NCBI GenBank assembly: GCA_033763935.1
Contig: JANRJO010000016.1
Coordinates: forward strand, 101,599-165,598
From: DALYJJ01 sp033763935
GTDB lineage: Bacteria > Acidobacteriota > Terriglobia > Bryobacterales > Bryobacteraceae
DNA length: 64,000 bases
Direction: 5' to 3'
The position numbers and the translations under genes were made by a program. Of the stretch, positions 1-7,331 are shown in pieces (positions within the stretch are counted from its first letter, which is position 1; the number at the start of each line of letters is the position of its first letter). The notes beneath the pieces are model-generated. The model ran no database searches and had not been told where the DNA came from. It saw only the letters and a list, made by a program, of their open reading frames with translations.

Positions 1-870
1 CCCGACCGGCGGTTCCTCACCATGACGGATCAGGACAACCGCGCACGCGGGTGGCTGGCGCGGCGGTGGTGGCTCGCCGGTGTACAGCAGGAGATGCGAA
101 GGGTGGGCGCCGATCTGTTCCACGGCGGCGACTTCACCGTACCGTACGTTCCGTCGCGTCCGTCCGTAATGACCGTGCATGATCTCTCACCGTGGCGTTT
201 CCCGAACGCCTCGGCCCGGGTGCGGGTTCGTACTCCAGCCCTGCTTCGCCTTGGACTGGCCACGATGGTCATCACTCCGACGGAGGCGGTTCGCCGGGAG
301 GTGGTCGACTTCTTCCGGATTGCCCCACAGCGCGTGACTGCGGTGCCCCTCGCAGCTGGTCCGGAGTTCCGACCTGTGAAGGGACCGCCTGCGCAGCGAC
401 CCTATTTCTTGTACGTTGGAAGCACCGAGTCAAGAAAGAACCTGGACATGCTCAAGGGCGTTTGGCGGGAACTGCGCGCCGCGTACGAGGTGGATCTGCG
501 AGTGACGGGTGAAGGAGAGTACGTGCCCGAAGAAGAGCTGCCGTCGCTGTACAGCGGCGCGATCGCCTGTCTGTATCCATCGCTCTACGAAGGCTTCGGA
601 CTTCCTGTGCTCGAAGCCATGCAGTGCGGCACGGCGGTCATCGCAGCAAACACCCCCGCCGTGGCGGAGGTGGCCGGGGACGCTGCGCTCCTGCTGCCCG
701 CCCGCGACCGACATGCATGGCGCCAGGCCATGGAAGCGGCTCTTCTCGGCGGCCGGCGCGGCGAGTGGCGGGCAAGGGGGGTTGCGCGGGCTGCGCAGTT
801 CAGTTGGCCGTCGACCGCACACAAGACGTTCGCCGTCTACGAAGAGGCAATGAGGCGGTTCCATGCGTGA
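1..870 (+). CDS. Glycosyltransferase family 4 (GT-B), 5' end outside window
   Basis: Transfers a sugar from a nucleotide-sugar donor, probably in surface polysaccharide synthesis. The reading frame is open from base 1, and the in-window protein (about 289 residues) is shorter than the usual 350-400 of GT4 enzymes. The true start therefore probably lies upstream, and the ATG at 22 is only the first in-window Met. The C-terminal donor-binding half is clear: YVGSTESRKN opens the second Rossmann domain and the motif YEGFGLPVLEAMQCG is the GT4 E-x7-E region. The stop overlaps the next glycosyltransferase by 8 bases, so the two are probably co-translated in a polysaccharide operon that began before the window. 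The acceptor and donor cannot be told from the sequence. Confidence 0.88.
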   Translation, partial: PDRRFLTMTDQDNRARGWLARRWWLAGVQQEMRRVGADLFHGGDFTVPYVPSRPSVMTVHDLSPWRFPNASARVRVRTPALLRLGLATMVITPTEAVRREVVDFFRIAPQRVTAVPLAAGPEFRPVKGPPAQRPYFLYVGSTESRKNLDMLKGVWRELRAAYEVDLRVTGEGEYVPEEELPSLYSGAIACLYPSLYEGFGLPVLEAMQCGTAVIAANTPAVAEVAGDAALLLPARDRHAWRQAMEAALLGGRRGEWRARGVARAAQFSWPSTAHKTFAVYEEAMRRFHA

Positions 871-2047
871 AGCCTTCGTTCTGTCGCCGGAGTGCCCCTG
901 GCCGGCGGCTGGCGGGGGTGCAGTCCGCACTGCGTCGATCGTCGAGTTCCTTGCCCGGCGATACGAAGTGGATATGGCACTCTTCCGCGTCGAGGGAGAG
1001 CCCGACGTGCGTTGGACGTTTCCGCAGCACCTGCTCCGCCGCGCGGAGTGGATCGACCTGCCGCGGTCCTCCAAAGCCGCGGGGCACCGGGCTGTCCGCA
1101 ATCTCTGGCGCGCCTTTCGCGGCCGGGCGCCCCTGGTCGACCGGTTCGCCGGCTTTCAGGCGAAGCTGGCACAGTTGACCGAGAGCTACCATTACCGGCT
1201 CGCCGTTTTCGAGCATCTATGGACAGCACCTTACGCCTCCGTGTTGGCCGGCCGGTGCCAGCGGCTGGTGCTGGATCTGCACAACGTCGAATCGCGGTTG
1301 TACGAGACGCACGCCGCAGCCGAGCCGTTCCCTTACTCCGCGCTCAGTACCGCGTTTGCGAAGGCATCGGCGCGCGTGGAACGAGACTGGCTCCACCGCT
1401 TCCACGTGATCCTGGCGGCATCGGAAGCCGATGCTTCGGTGGCCCGGCGTCTCGCCCCGAACGCGCGGGTCCATGTCTACCCCAATGCGCTGCCGCTGGT
1501 GCCGCGTCCCGCCGCTGAGCCGGAGCACGTCCTGATCTTCTCCGGAAACCTCGAGTACCATCCCAATCTCACCGCCATCCGCTTCTTCCGCGATGCCGTC
1601 TGGCCGCGGCTGAAAGAGCGCTGGCCGAAGCTCCGGTGGCGGCTCATCGGAAAGAACCCGGAAGCGGCGCAGCCCCTCCTCGCCGGGGACTCCCGGGTGG
1701 AATTCACAGGCGCCGTGCGGGACGCCGTTCCGGAGATCGCGAGGGGACAGGTGGCCATCGTGCCTTTGCTCTCCGGCAGCGGAACGCGGGTCAAGATCCT
1801 GGAAGCGTGGGCGGCGGGCGTTCCCGTGGTATCCACAAAGCTCGGGGCGGAGGGTCTCCGGGCAACCGATAAAGAGCACCTCTTGTTGGCTGACGCCGCG
1901 GAACCCTTCGCGGCGGCGGTAAACACGCTCCTTGGCTCCGAGCGCCTGTGCGAGGAGTTAGGAGCAGCCGGTCGCCGCCACTATGAACGCCACTTTACCT
2001 GGAGCGCCGCGTGGGAGCGGTTGGCGGACTGCGAACTCATCATTTGA
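863..2047 (+). CDS. Glycosyltransferase family 4 (GT-B)
   Basis: A complete 394-residue GT-B glycosyltransferase, cytoplasmic or peripheral to the membrane. The N-terminal acceptor domain has a glycine-rich loop (PAAGGGAVRT, about 13-22) and LDLHNVESR near 135. The donor domain starts at LIFSGNLEYHPN (about 223) and carries GSGTRVKILEAWAAG and VPVVSTKLGAEGL, typical of GT4 enzymes of the TIGR03087/PEP-CTERM-associated kind. The ATG overlaps the end of the preceding glycosyltransferase gene by 8 bases, which implies translational coupling. No other polysaccharide gene follows; the next gene is a cysteine regulator with its own upstream region, so this is probably the end of the glycan operon. 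Substrate unknown. Confidence 0.88.
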   Translation: MREAFVLSPECPWPAAGGGAVRTASIVEFLARRYEVDMALFRVEGEPDVRWTFPQHLLRRAEWIDLPRSSKAAGHRAVRNLWRAFRGRAPLVDRFAGFQAKLAQLTESYHYRLAVFEHLWTAPYASVLAGRCQRLVLDLHNVESRLYETHAAAEPFPYSALSTAFAKASARVERDWLHRFHVILAASEADASVARRLAPNARVHVYPNALPLVPRPAAEPEHVLIFSGNLEYHPNLTAIRFFRDAVWPRLKERWPKLRWRLIGKNPEAAQPLLAGDSRVEFTGAVRDAVPEIARGQVAIVPLLSGSGTRVKILEAWAAGVPVVSTKLGAEGLRATDKEHLLLADAAEPFAAAVNTLLGSERLCEELGAAGRRHYERHFTWSAAWERLADCELII

Positions 2048-2068
2048 ATATTGGCGCCGGGACGATCT

Positions 2069-2099
2069 CCTAATCTATAGTGAGAATAGGGTGATTAGG
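2069..2099. promoter_or_regulatory. Inverted repeat upstream of the Rrf2 regulator gene
   Basis: Perfect 7-base arms CCTAATC (2069-2075) and GATTAGG (2093-2099) are separated by 17 bases, ending 2 bases before the TTG start at 2102. The position directly in front of an Rrf2 gene and the AT-rich centre suggest an operator for autoregulation. An RNA hairpin over the translation start is an alternative. No consensus binding site was tested. Confidence 0.45.
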
Positions 2100-2101
2100 G
2101 C

Positions 2102-2524
2102 TTGAGGATCTCCGGTAAAGGGCAGTATGCGCTTCACGCTATCTTCGATTTGACCCTCGAGGGCAACAGCCGGCCGGTCCGCATCGCGGACATCGCGCGG
2201 CGGCAGAAGATTCCCCAGAAGTTTCTCGAACTGATTCTCGCGAGTTTGAAGCAAGGGGGATTCGTCGAGTCCCGGCGCGGCGCGGACGGCGGGTACCTGC
2301 TGGCCCGCGATCCGAAGATGCTGCCGGTAGGCGAGGTGCTCCGGTACGTGGAAGGCGGCGACCGGACTTCGAAGCGAGGGAAGCGCGCGGAGACGCCCTT
2401 CAGCGCCTTGTGGCTGCGCGTGGACCAGGCGGTCTCCGGCGTGATTGATCAGACCACCTTCGCCGATCTGGCGCAGGCGTGGCGGGAGCGCGAAGAGCGC
2501 TACGTGCCTAACTGGGACATATAG
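2102..2524 (+). CDS. Rrf2-family transcriptional regulator, CymR-like
   Basis: A 140-residue winged-helix Rrf2 repressor starting at TTG. The N-terminus (GKGQYALHAIFDLT) and the wing/recognition region (IPQKFLELILASLKQGGFVESRRGADGGYLLAR) match the family. It has no cysteine at all, so it cannot hold the Fe-S cluster of IscR, NsrR or RsrR. That points to the CymR branch, which senses cysteine status through CysK. The next gene, 9 bases downstream, is cysteine synthase, as expected for a cysteine-supply regulator. It may bind the inverted repeat just upstream of itself. Function as a CymR analogue is inferred from context and the missing cysteines, not shown. Confidence 0.85.
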   Translation: MRISGKGQYALHAIFDLTLEGNSRPVRIADIARRQKIPQKFLELILASLKQGGFVESRRGADGGYLLARDPKMLPVGEVLRYVEGGDRTSKRGKRAETPFSALWLRVDQAVSGVIDQTTFADLAQAWREREERYVPNWDI

Positions 2525-2533
2525 GGGAGACGA

Positions 2534-3490
2534 GTGATTTACCAAGACAATTCGTTTGCCATCGGAAATACGCCGTTGGTAAAGCTCAACCGGGTGACCA
2601 ACGGCGCCGGAGCGACCGTGCTGGCGAAGATCGAGGGCCGGAATCCGGCCTACTCCGTGAAGTGCCGCATCGGCGCATCGATGATCTGGGATGCAGAGCA
2701 GCGGGGGGTGCTGAAGCCGGGGAAGGAACTGATTGAACCCACCAGCGGCAACACGGGAATCGCCTTGGCGTTCGTGGCGGCGGCGCGCGGCTATCCGATC
2801 ACGCTGACGATGCCGGAGACGATGTCCGTTGAGCGGCGCAAGGTCCTGAAGGTACTCGGAGCGAACCTGGTGCTAACCGAGGGACCACTGGGGATGAAGG
2901 GCGCCATTGCGAAGGCCGAAGAGATCCTCGCTTCCGACCCGGAGCGGTATGTTCTGCTGCAACAGTTCAAGAACCAGGCGAATCCGGAGATTCACTTCAA
3001 GACCACAGGTCCGGAGATCTGGAACGACACAGGCGGAAAAGTGGACGTGCTCATTTCCGGAGTGGGCACCGGCGGCACGATCACCGGCGTGTCCCGCTAC
3101 TTCAAGCTGGAGAAAAAGAAGCCGTTGTTGTCCATCGCGGTAGAGCCTGCTTTGAGTCCGGTCATCGGCCAGACGCTCCGAGGCGAAGCGGCCGCCCCGA
3201 AGCCCCATAAAATTCAGGGGATCGGCGCGGGCTTCATCCCGGAAACGCTCGACCTGAAGATGGTGGACCGGGTGGAAACGGTGACGAACGAGGAGTCGAT
3301 CGAGATGGCTCGCCGGCTGGCGAAGGAGGAGGGTATTCTCTGCGGCATCTCCTGCGGGGCCGCAACGGCAGCCGCGGTCCGCGTGGCGGCAGAGCCGGAG
3401 ATGGCCGGAAAGACCATCGTTGTCGTGCTGCCCGATGCGGCGGAGCGCTACTTGACTTCGGTATTGTTTGAGGGTATGTTCGCGGATTAG
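2534..3490 (+). CDS. cysK: Cysteine synthase A (O-acetylserine sulfhydrylase)
   Basis: PLP enzyme that makes cysteine from O-acetylserine and sulfide, the last step of assimilation, in the cytoplasm. It has 318 residues, the normal CysK length, starting at GTG. The PLP lysine lies in SVKCRIG (Lys43), the substrate loop is PTSGNTG (about 69-75), the PLP phosphate loop is GVGTGGT (about 177-183), and PHKIQGIGAGFIP is present. SVKCRIG and the whole alignment resemble enterobacterial CysK closely, more than CysM or cystathionine beta-synthase. It lies 9 bases after the Rrf2 regulator, so both are probably in one transcript that ends at the terminator structures at 3513-3626. Confidence 0.95.
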   Translation: MIYQDNSFAIGNTPLVKLNRVTNGAGATVLAKIEGRNPAYSVKCRIGASMIWDAEQRGVLKPGKELIEPTSGNTGIALAFVAAARGYPITLTMPETMSVERRKVLKVLGANLVLTEGPLGMKGAIAKAEEILASDPERYVLLQQFKNQANPEIHFKTTGPEIWNDTGGKVDVLISGVGTGGTITGVSRYFKLEKKKPLLSIAVEPALSPVIGQTLRGEAAAPKPHKIQGIGAGFIPETLDLKMVDRVETVTNEESIEMARRLAKEEGILCGISCGAATAAAVRVAAEPEMAGKTIVVVLPDAAERYLTSVLFEGMFAD

Positions 3491-3512
3491 CGTTTGTAAG
3501 CGCTAATCGAGG

Positions 3513-3560
3513 ATGGCGGGTGTGCTGATTCGCTAAGAATCGGGGGAGCGCACCCGCCAT
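3513..3560. other. Long hairpin downstream of cysK
   Basis: Arms ATGGCGGGTGTGCT (3513-3526) and AGCGCACCCGCCAT (3547-3560) pair over 14 bases with one G-T wobble, and GATTC/GAATC (3527-3531, 3537-3541) extends the stem inside. No T-run follows it directly, so it is better read as an mRNA-stabilising or attenuating structure, or a mobile palindromic unit, than as a simple terminator. Confidence 0.6.
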
Positions 3561-3594
3561 TCGTAACGGGGATTGACTGTAATACGTACCGCAT

Positions 3595-3626
3595 GGCCCT
3601 CGGGGTTACCTGAGGGCCTATTTTTT
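3595..3626 (+). terminator. Rho-independent terminator of the Rrf2-cysK transcript
   Basis: The stem GGCCCTC (3595-3601) pairs with GAGGGCC (3612-3618) around a 10-base loop and is followed by TATTTTTT (3619-3626). Strand and position fit termination of the cysK transcript, directly before the next promoter. Confidence 0.8.
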
Positions 3627-3628
3627 GC

Positions 3629-3657
3629 TTGACTCCGCCGTATTCGCCTTTTATTCT
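3629..3657 (+). promoter_or_regulatory. Sigma-70 type promoter for the DUF72 gene
   Basis: A -35 box TTGACT (3629-3634) and a -10 box TATTCT (3652-3657) are separated by 17 bases. They lie just after the cysK terminator and 36 bases before the DUF72 start codon. Confidence 0.6.
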
Positions 3658-3693
3658 ACTAGCAAAGAAAAGGCGAAAACGGAGGTTGCGCCT

Positions 3694-4524
3694 ATGTCGT
3701 CTTCTCCCTGCATCGTCCGCTGCGGCACCGCCGGCTGGTCATATCCCAGCTGGAACACTGCAGTCTACCCAAAGCCGAAGCCGCGTGGTTTCCATCCGCT
3801 CGAGTTTCTATCGGAACGGTTCGACACCGTGGAGGTCAATTCGACGTTCTACCGCGCCGTCCGGCCGGAGATCGCGCGGCTTTGGCTTTCGCGGGTAGCG
3901 GCGAACCGGTCCTTTCGCTTCACCGTCAAACTGGCGAAGCAGTTCACGCACGAGCGAGAGCTGTCGCCCGCAGACGTGGATGCTTGGAAAGAGGGGCCGC
4001 GTGTTCTCCGTCAAGCGGGGCGGCTGGGATGCGTGTTGATGCAGTTCCCGTGGTCGTTCAAGTTCTCGTCGGAGAACCGCGAGTACCTGATTCACCTGCG
4101 CCGGACCTTCGCGGAGTTCCCACTCGCGGCCGAATTCCGTCATGCGAGCTGGATGCGGGAAGAGGCGTTGGGCGTGCTGATCGATTACCGCGTCGGCTTC
4201 GTGAATCTAGACCAGCCGGTGTACGAGAAGGCGATGCCGGCGACGGCGTTTCTGACTTCGCCGATCGGATATGTACGCCTGCTGGGGCGGGAGGGACGGC
4301 CGGAACAACCTTCCGTACCGCGTAACACCTACCTTTACAGCCCGGAAGAACTTGCGGCGTGGCGAGAACGGATCGAACGAGTACGCATGTATGCGGAGAG
4401 CGTATACGTCTCCTTTGCCAACGACGGGCGGGGGCGGGCCGTGACCAATGCGCGTCAACTCTGCGATCTGCTCGGATCTGCGCGTGTGCAACCGGCTGCG
4501 CAGCAAGCACTCTTTGCGGCCTAG
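3694..4524 (+). CDS. DUF72 family protein (YecE-like)
   Basis: A 276-residue TIM-barrel-like DUF72 protein of unknown biochemical function, probably cytoplasmic. Family marks seen are RCGTAGWSYPSWN near the N-terminus, FDTVEVNSTFYR (about 40-51), FTVKLAKQFTH, and the C-terminal YVSFANDGRGRAVTNARQL, where the family usually has a Y-x-Y-F-N-N pattern. The frame is open back to a TTG at 3625, but that codon sits inside the terminator and before the promoter. The ATG at 3694 has a GGAGGT ribosome site seven bases upstream and is chosen. It converges with the response-regulator gene and overlaps it by 4 bases. Confidence 0.88.
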   Translation: MSSSPCIVRCGTAGWSYPSWNTAVYPKPKPRGFHPLEFLSERFDTVEVNSTFYRAVRPEIARLWLSRVAANRSFRFTVKLAKQFTHERELSPADVDAWKEGPRVLRQAGRLGCVLMQFPWSFKFSSENREYLIHLRRTFAEFPLAAEFRHASWMREEALGVLIDYRVGFVNLDQPVYEKAMPATAFLTSPIGYVRLLGREGRPEQPSVPRNTYLYSPEELAAWRERIERVRMYAESVYVSFANDGRGRAVTNARQLCDLLGSARVQPAAQQALFAA

Positions 4525-5057
4525 CGTTCGCTTCGCTGCTCGACAACACCGGTGGAACCGCGCGGGAGACTGACTGCGGAGAACCAGAAACTCGCTATCT
4601 GCTGAGCCACATGGAGCACCTCAGACAAGGTAGAGGGCTTATGGATGTAACAGTTGGCGTGCAGATCGTAGGCGGTGCGCAGGTCAGATTCGGCCTGGGA
4701 CGACGACAATACAATCACCGGAATTCGCCGCAACTGCGGGTCGCTCTTGATCTCGCGAAGCACTTCGTGTCCGCTCCGCTTCGGGAGATTCAGATCCAGC
4801 AGGACCATGTCGGGGAGTCGATGCTCCCCGTTCTCGCGATGAAGAATGCCTAACGCCTCATCACCGTCGGCAGCCACTGTCATCCGGCATTCGAAGCCGG
4901 CTTCACGCAACGCCTGGCGAATGAGGTACACGTCGCCCGGGTTGTCTTCTACCATCAGGAGTTGAGGGGTCACGCGAATTTCGGCACGCGCCGCGTTGCT
5001 CCGTGTACGGAAGGGGTTGTTCTCCGGATTCCAGCTCAAGACGCGGTTCGCTGCCAT
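4521..5057 (-). CDS. Single-domain response regulator, Rcp1-like
   Basis: A stand-alone CheY-fold receiver of about 178 residues with no output domain. Seen are the acidic pair in VEDNP (Glu37, Asp38), the phospho-acceptor Asp88 in MVLLDLNLPKRSG, Ser118/Ser119 in VIVLSSS and Lys140 in YIHKP. LNLPKRSGHEVL followed by IPVIVLSSS is typical of the Rcp1 group, which usually works with phytochrome-type or other hybrid kinases. The ATG at 5057 has GGAG six bases upstream. A GTG at 4973, just before the receiver domain, and a TTG at 5075 are alternatives. No histidine kinase is adjacent, so the partner is elsewhere. Confidence 0.85.
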   Translation of the reverse strand: MAANRVLSWNPENNPFRTRSNAARAEIRVTPQLLMVEDNPGDVYLIRQALREAGFECRMTVAADGDEALGILHRENGEHRLPDMVLLDLNLPKRSGHEVLREIKSDPQLRRIPVIVLSSSQAESDLRTAYDLHANCYIHKPSTLSEVLHVAQQIASFWFSAVSLPRGSTGVVEQRSER

Positions 5058-5249
5058 ATAAGGCTCCGGCCGCAACTAGAGCACGTGCGATGCCAATATG
5101 GCCGCCGGTGTCAATTTGATGAAGGCGAAGGAGGCCGAGCAGTTGTCGAAAGGACCAGTAGCGTAAATCCTACAACGCGTCGCGGAAAAAATGTTTCGTC
5201 CATTCTCGATTTTGCCGGTATATGATCGCGGGTGTTGGGCTTAGACCTT

Positions 5250-6074
5250 ATGTCGAGACATTGGACAACCTGTATAGCTCTTAGCGCCACCCTCTGTGCA
5301 CTGCCCGCCGCCTTAGGGCAGGAGGAGGCTGCTAAAACGTTTCTTCCAACCAAAGCGTACACGGCGGAGGACGACCAGAGGGTCCTCAAACTGTACGACG
5401 GACTGCGCGTCGCGGACGTGTCGGACGGGATGGACATGGTGGGACTACCGGGAAGCGGTTTGATGGATCCGGCCATGCACCCCCTCTGGCGAGATGACAC
5501 GGATGCGATGCGGCACATCATCCGGGGCATTGCGGTCACCGTTCGATACGTGCCGACGAACCGGCGTATACCGAAGCTGACGATGGAGGAGTTTCCCAAA
5601 TGGGAAGGCCAATGGTACAACCAGATCTCACCAGAGCCCTTCGTTCCGCTTCTCCGCGCCGGTTCGGTGGTGGTCATTGACGGCAACGAGGACGGTGACA
5701 CCGGAACCATCGGCTCGAACAACATCCTGAGTTGGAAGCTGAAGGGAGCGGTGGGGGTCATCACGACGGGCGGCGCCCGTGACACGGACGAGATCATTCA
5801 GCAGAAAGTCCCGCTGTACTTTCGGAAGCCGGGGCGGGGGATCCGCCCGGGGCGGAACGAGGTGGAGTCGGTCAATCGCCCCATCACGGCCGGCGGCGTC
5901 CTGGTGCGACCAGGAGATGTAGTGGTAGCGGATGGGGACGGCGTCATTGTTGTGCCTCGCGAGCATGCCGAAGATGTTGCCCGTGCGGCGCGCAAGATCC
6001 TGGATAACGACAAGGCCGGCCGGAGGAAGCTCTATGAGCAGCTCGGCATGCCGGCCGACCGGACGGTGAAGTAA
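5250..6074 (+). CDS. Exported RraA-fold protein (RraA / HMG-aldolase family)
   Basis: A 274-residue protein with an apparent Sec signal peptide (hydrophobic 5-22, likely cut after ALG at 23) followed by an RraA fold. The family motif TGGARD (173-178, with Arg177 and Asp178) and the C-terminal GDVVVADGDGVIVVPRE are present, as in RraA and in class II HMG/CHA aldolases. About 60 extra residues precede the core, and an insert around 80-125 is longer than in E. coli RraA. An exported version could not regulate cytoplasmic RNase E, so a periplasmic lyase role is more likely. An upstream in-frame TTG at 5232 is an alternative start. The gene is divergent from the response regulator. Confidence 0.75.
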   Translation: MSRHWTTCIALSATLCALPAALGQEEAAKTFLPTKAYTAEDDQRVLKLYDGLRVADVSDGMDMVGLPGSGLMDPAMHPLWRDDTDAMRHIIRGIAVTVRYVPTNRRIPKLTMEEFPKWEGQWYNQISPEPFVPLLRAGSVVVIDGNEDGDTGTIGSNNILSWKLKGAVGVITTGGARDTDEIIQQKVPLYFRKPGRGIRPGRNEVESVNRPITAGGVLVRPGDVVVADGDGVIVVPREHAEDVARAARKILDNDKAGRRKLYEQLGMPADRTVK

Positions 6075-6077
6075 AAG

Positions 6078-7331
6078 CTAGCGATAGCGCGTAGTGTACA
6101 GCGACTGGGCGACGCCGCCGGAGCCGCCGAAGATGTCGTTGAAGCTGAACCAGATCTGAAAGCCTTCGTTGCTGAAGCCAACGTCAAAGCGCAGGAAGGT
6201 GGAGTTGCGCGCGTTGACGCGGAAGCCGAAGCCGGCGGAGTGCCTCAAGTTGGCGAAGTTGAGCTGGGAGCGGCGCGGGAAGACCTTGCCGGCATCGTAG
6301 AACAACGCGCCGTCCAGGCCGCTGAAGATCTCCCAGCGATACTCGCCGTTCATCACCAGGGCGTTGTTGTCGTAGAAGCGGGCGAAACGAAAGCCGCGGA
6401 GATCGTTCTGGCCGCCGACGAGCGGCTGCATGTAGAACGGCACCACCTGGTTCGGGTTTTCGTACGTCAACAGCGTCTTGGCACGGAGAGCGATCACGCG
6501 GCGGCGGTTCGCGAAGGGAACGTACTGCTGCGCCTCAAGCGTGAGCCGGCGGTGGCTGTACCGGTTCCACGTACGATCTTCGAAGTGGTCGAAGCGGGCT
6601 TCGTAGAAGCCGCCTTTGCGTGCGCTCGGGTAGTCACGGTAGTCGAAGGAGGCATGTACGCCGCCCCGGAGAAAGTCTGACTGCCTTGCCAGGCCGGGAA
6701 CCCCCGCGGCCGGGAAGACGGTCTCGGCCGACGTGTAGCGGGAGTCGTCGCCCGGACCGACATTGGTCTGCAGGTAGCCGCCCGTGACGCCGAGACGGAG
6801 ACCGCGCAGGGGCTGCACGCCCGCGCCTACCTCATAGGAAGCGTCTTCCAGCCGGAAGGCGGTGCGGCGTTCTTTGCGCGAGTCCGGTCCAGGGCCGTAG
6901 AAGGGCACAGTGGGCAGGTTCCGCCAGCGCGTATAGAACTCCAGATACGCTTTCTGTTGCAGAAGTTTGGGAAACAATAGTTCGGCTTCGGCGAGCATGC
7001 TCTTGCGAATCGAAGCGCGAGCGCCAACGCGCAACTGAACCGCGCCGTCACGAAGCTCATCGCGGTAATACTCGGGGCCGAGAGCAAAGCCGGCGTTTGG
7101 AATGAGGTTTCCGAACACCAGGCGGACGCCGTTCACGCCGCGGCTCAGGCGTTCGAGGAGCCTCTTGTCGTCCGCCCAGTCGATGGCCTTCTCGACGGTG
7201 TTGAGTTCGTCGTCGCCATACTTGCCGCCCTCGGCATTGCGGCGTTGCTCGAGCTCTTCGGCTCGAGTGGGAGGAGCGGTCTGAGCGGGAGCGGCGGCCA
7301 CCGCCAACAGCACCAGGGCTAGCGCTCTCAT
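6078..7331 (-). CDS. Omp85-type outer-membrane beta-barrel protein lacking POTRA domains
   Basis: A 417-residue precursor. Residues 1-17 are a signal peptide, about 45 polar residues follow, and the rest is alternating hydrophobic strands typical of a beta-barrel. LRGF at 311-314 fits the conserved (V/L)RG(F/Y) motif of the Omp85 L6 loop, and the C-terminus resembles the bacterial surface antigen (D15) domain. No POTRA repeats fit in the short N-terminus, unlike BamA or TamA. The start ATG overlaps the stop of the kinase-like gene upstream (ATGA), so both are made together. The frame extends upstream to 7526, but only the start at 7331 gives a signal peptide. It could export or anchor its partner; the function is unknown. 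Confidence 0.72.
   Translation of the reverse strand: MRALALVLLAVAAAPAQTAPPTRAEELEQRRNAEGGKYGDDELNTVEKAIDWADDKRLLERLSRGVNGVRLVFGNLIPNAGFALGPEYYRDELRDGAVQLRVGARASIRKSMLAEAELLFPKLLQQKAYLEFYTRWRNLPTVPFYGPGPDSRKERRTAFRLEDASYEVGAGVQPLRGLRLGVTGGYLQTNVGPGDDSRYTSAETVFPAAGVPGLARQSDFLRGGVHASFDYRDYPSARKGGFYEARFDHFEDRTWNRYSHRRLTLEAQQYVPFANRRRVIALRAKTLLTYENPNQVVPFYMQPLVGGQNDLRGFRFARFYDNNALVMNGEYRWEIFSGLDGALFYDAGKVFPRRSQLNFANLRHSAGFGFRVNARNSTFLRFDVGFSNEGFQIWFSFNDIFGGSGGVAQSLYTTRYR

Noticed and set aside
3625..3693. Upstream extension of the DUF72 gene to a TTG at 3625
   Set aside because: It lies inside the terminator and ahead of the promoter boxes; the ATG at 3694 has a proper GGAGGT site.
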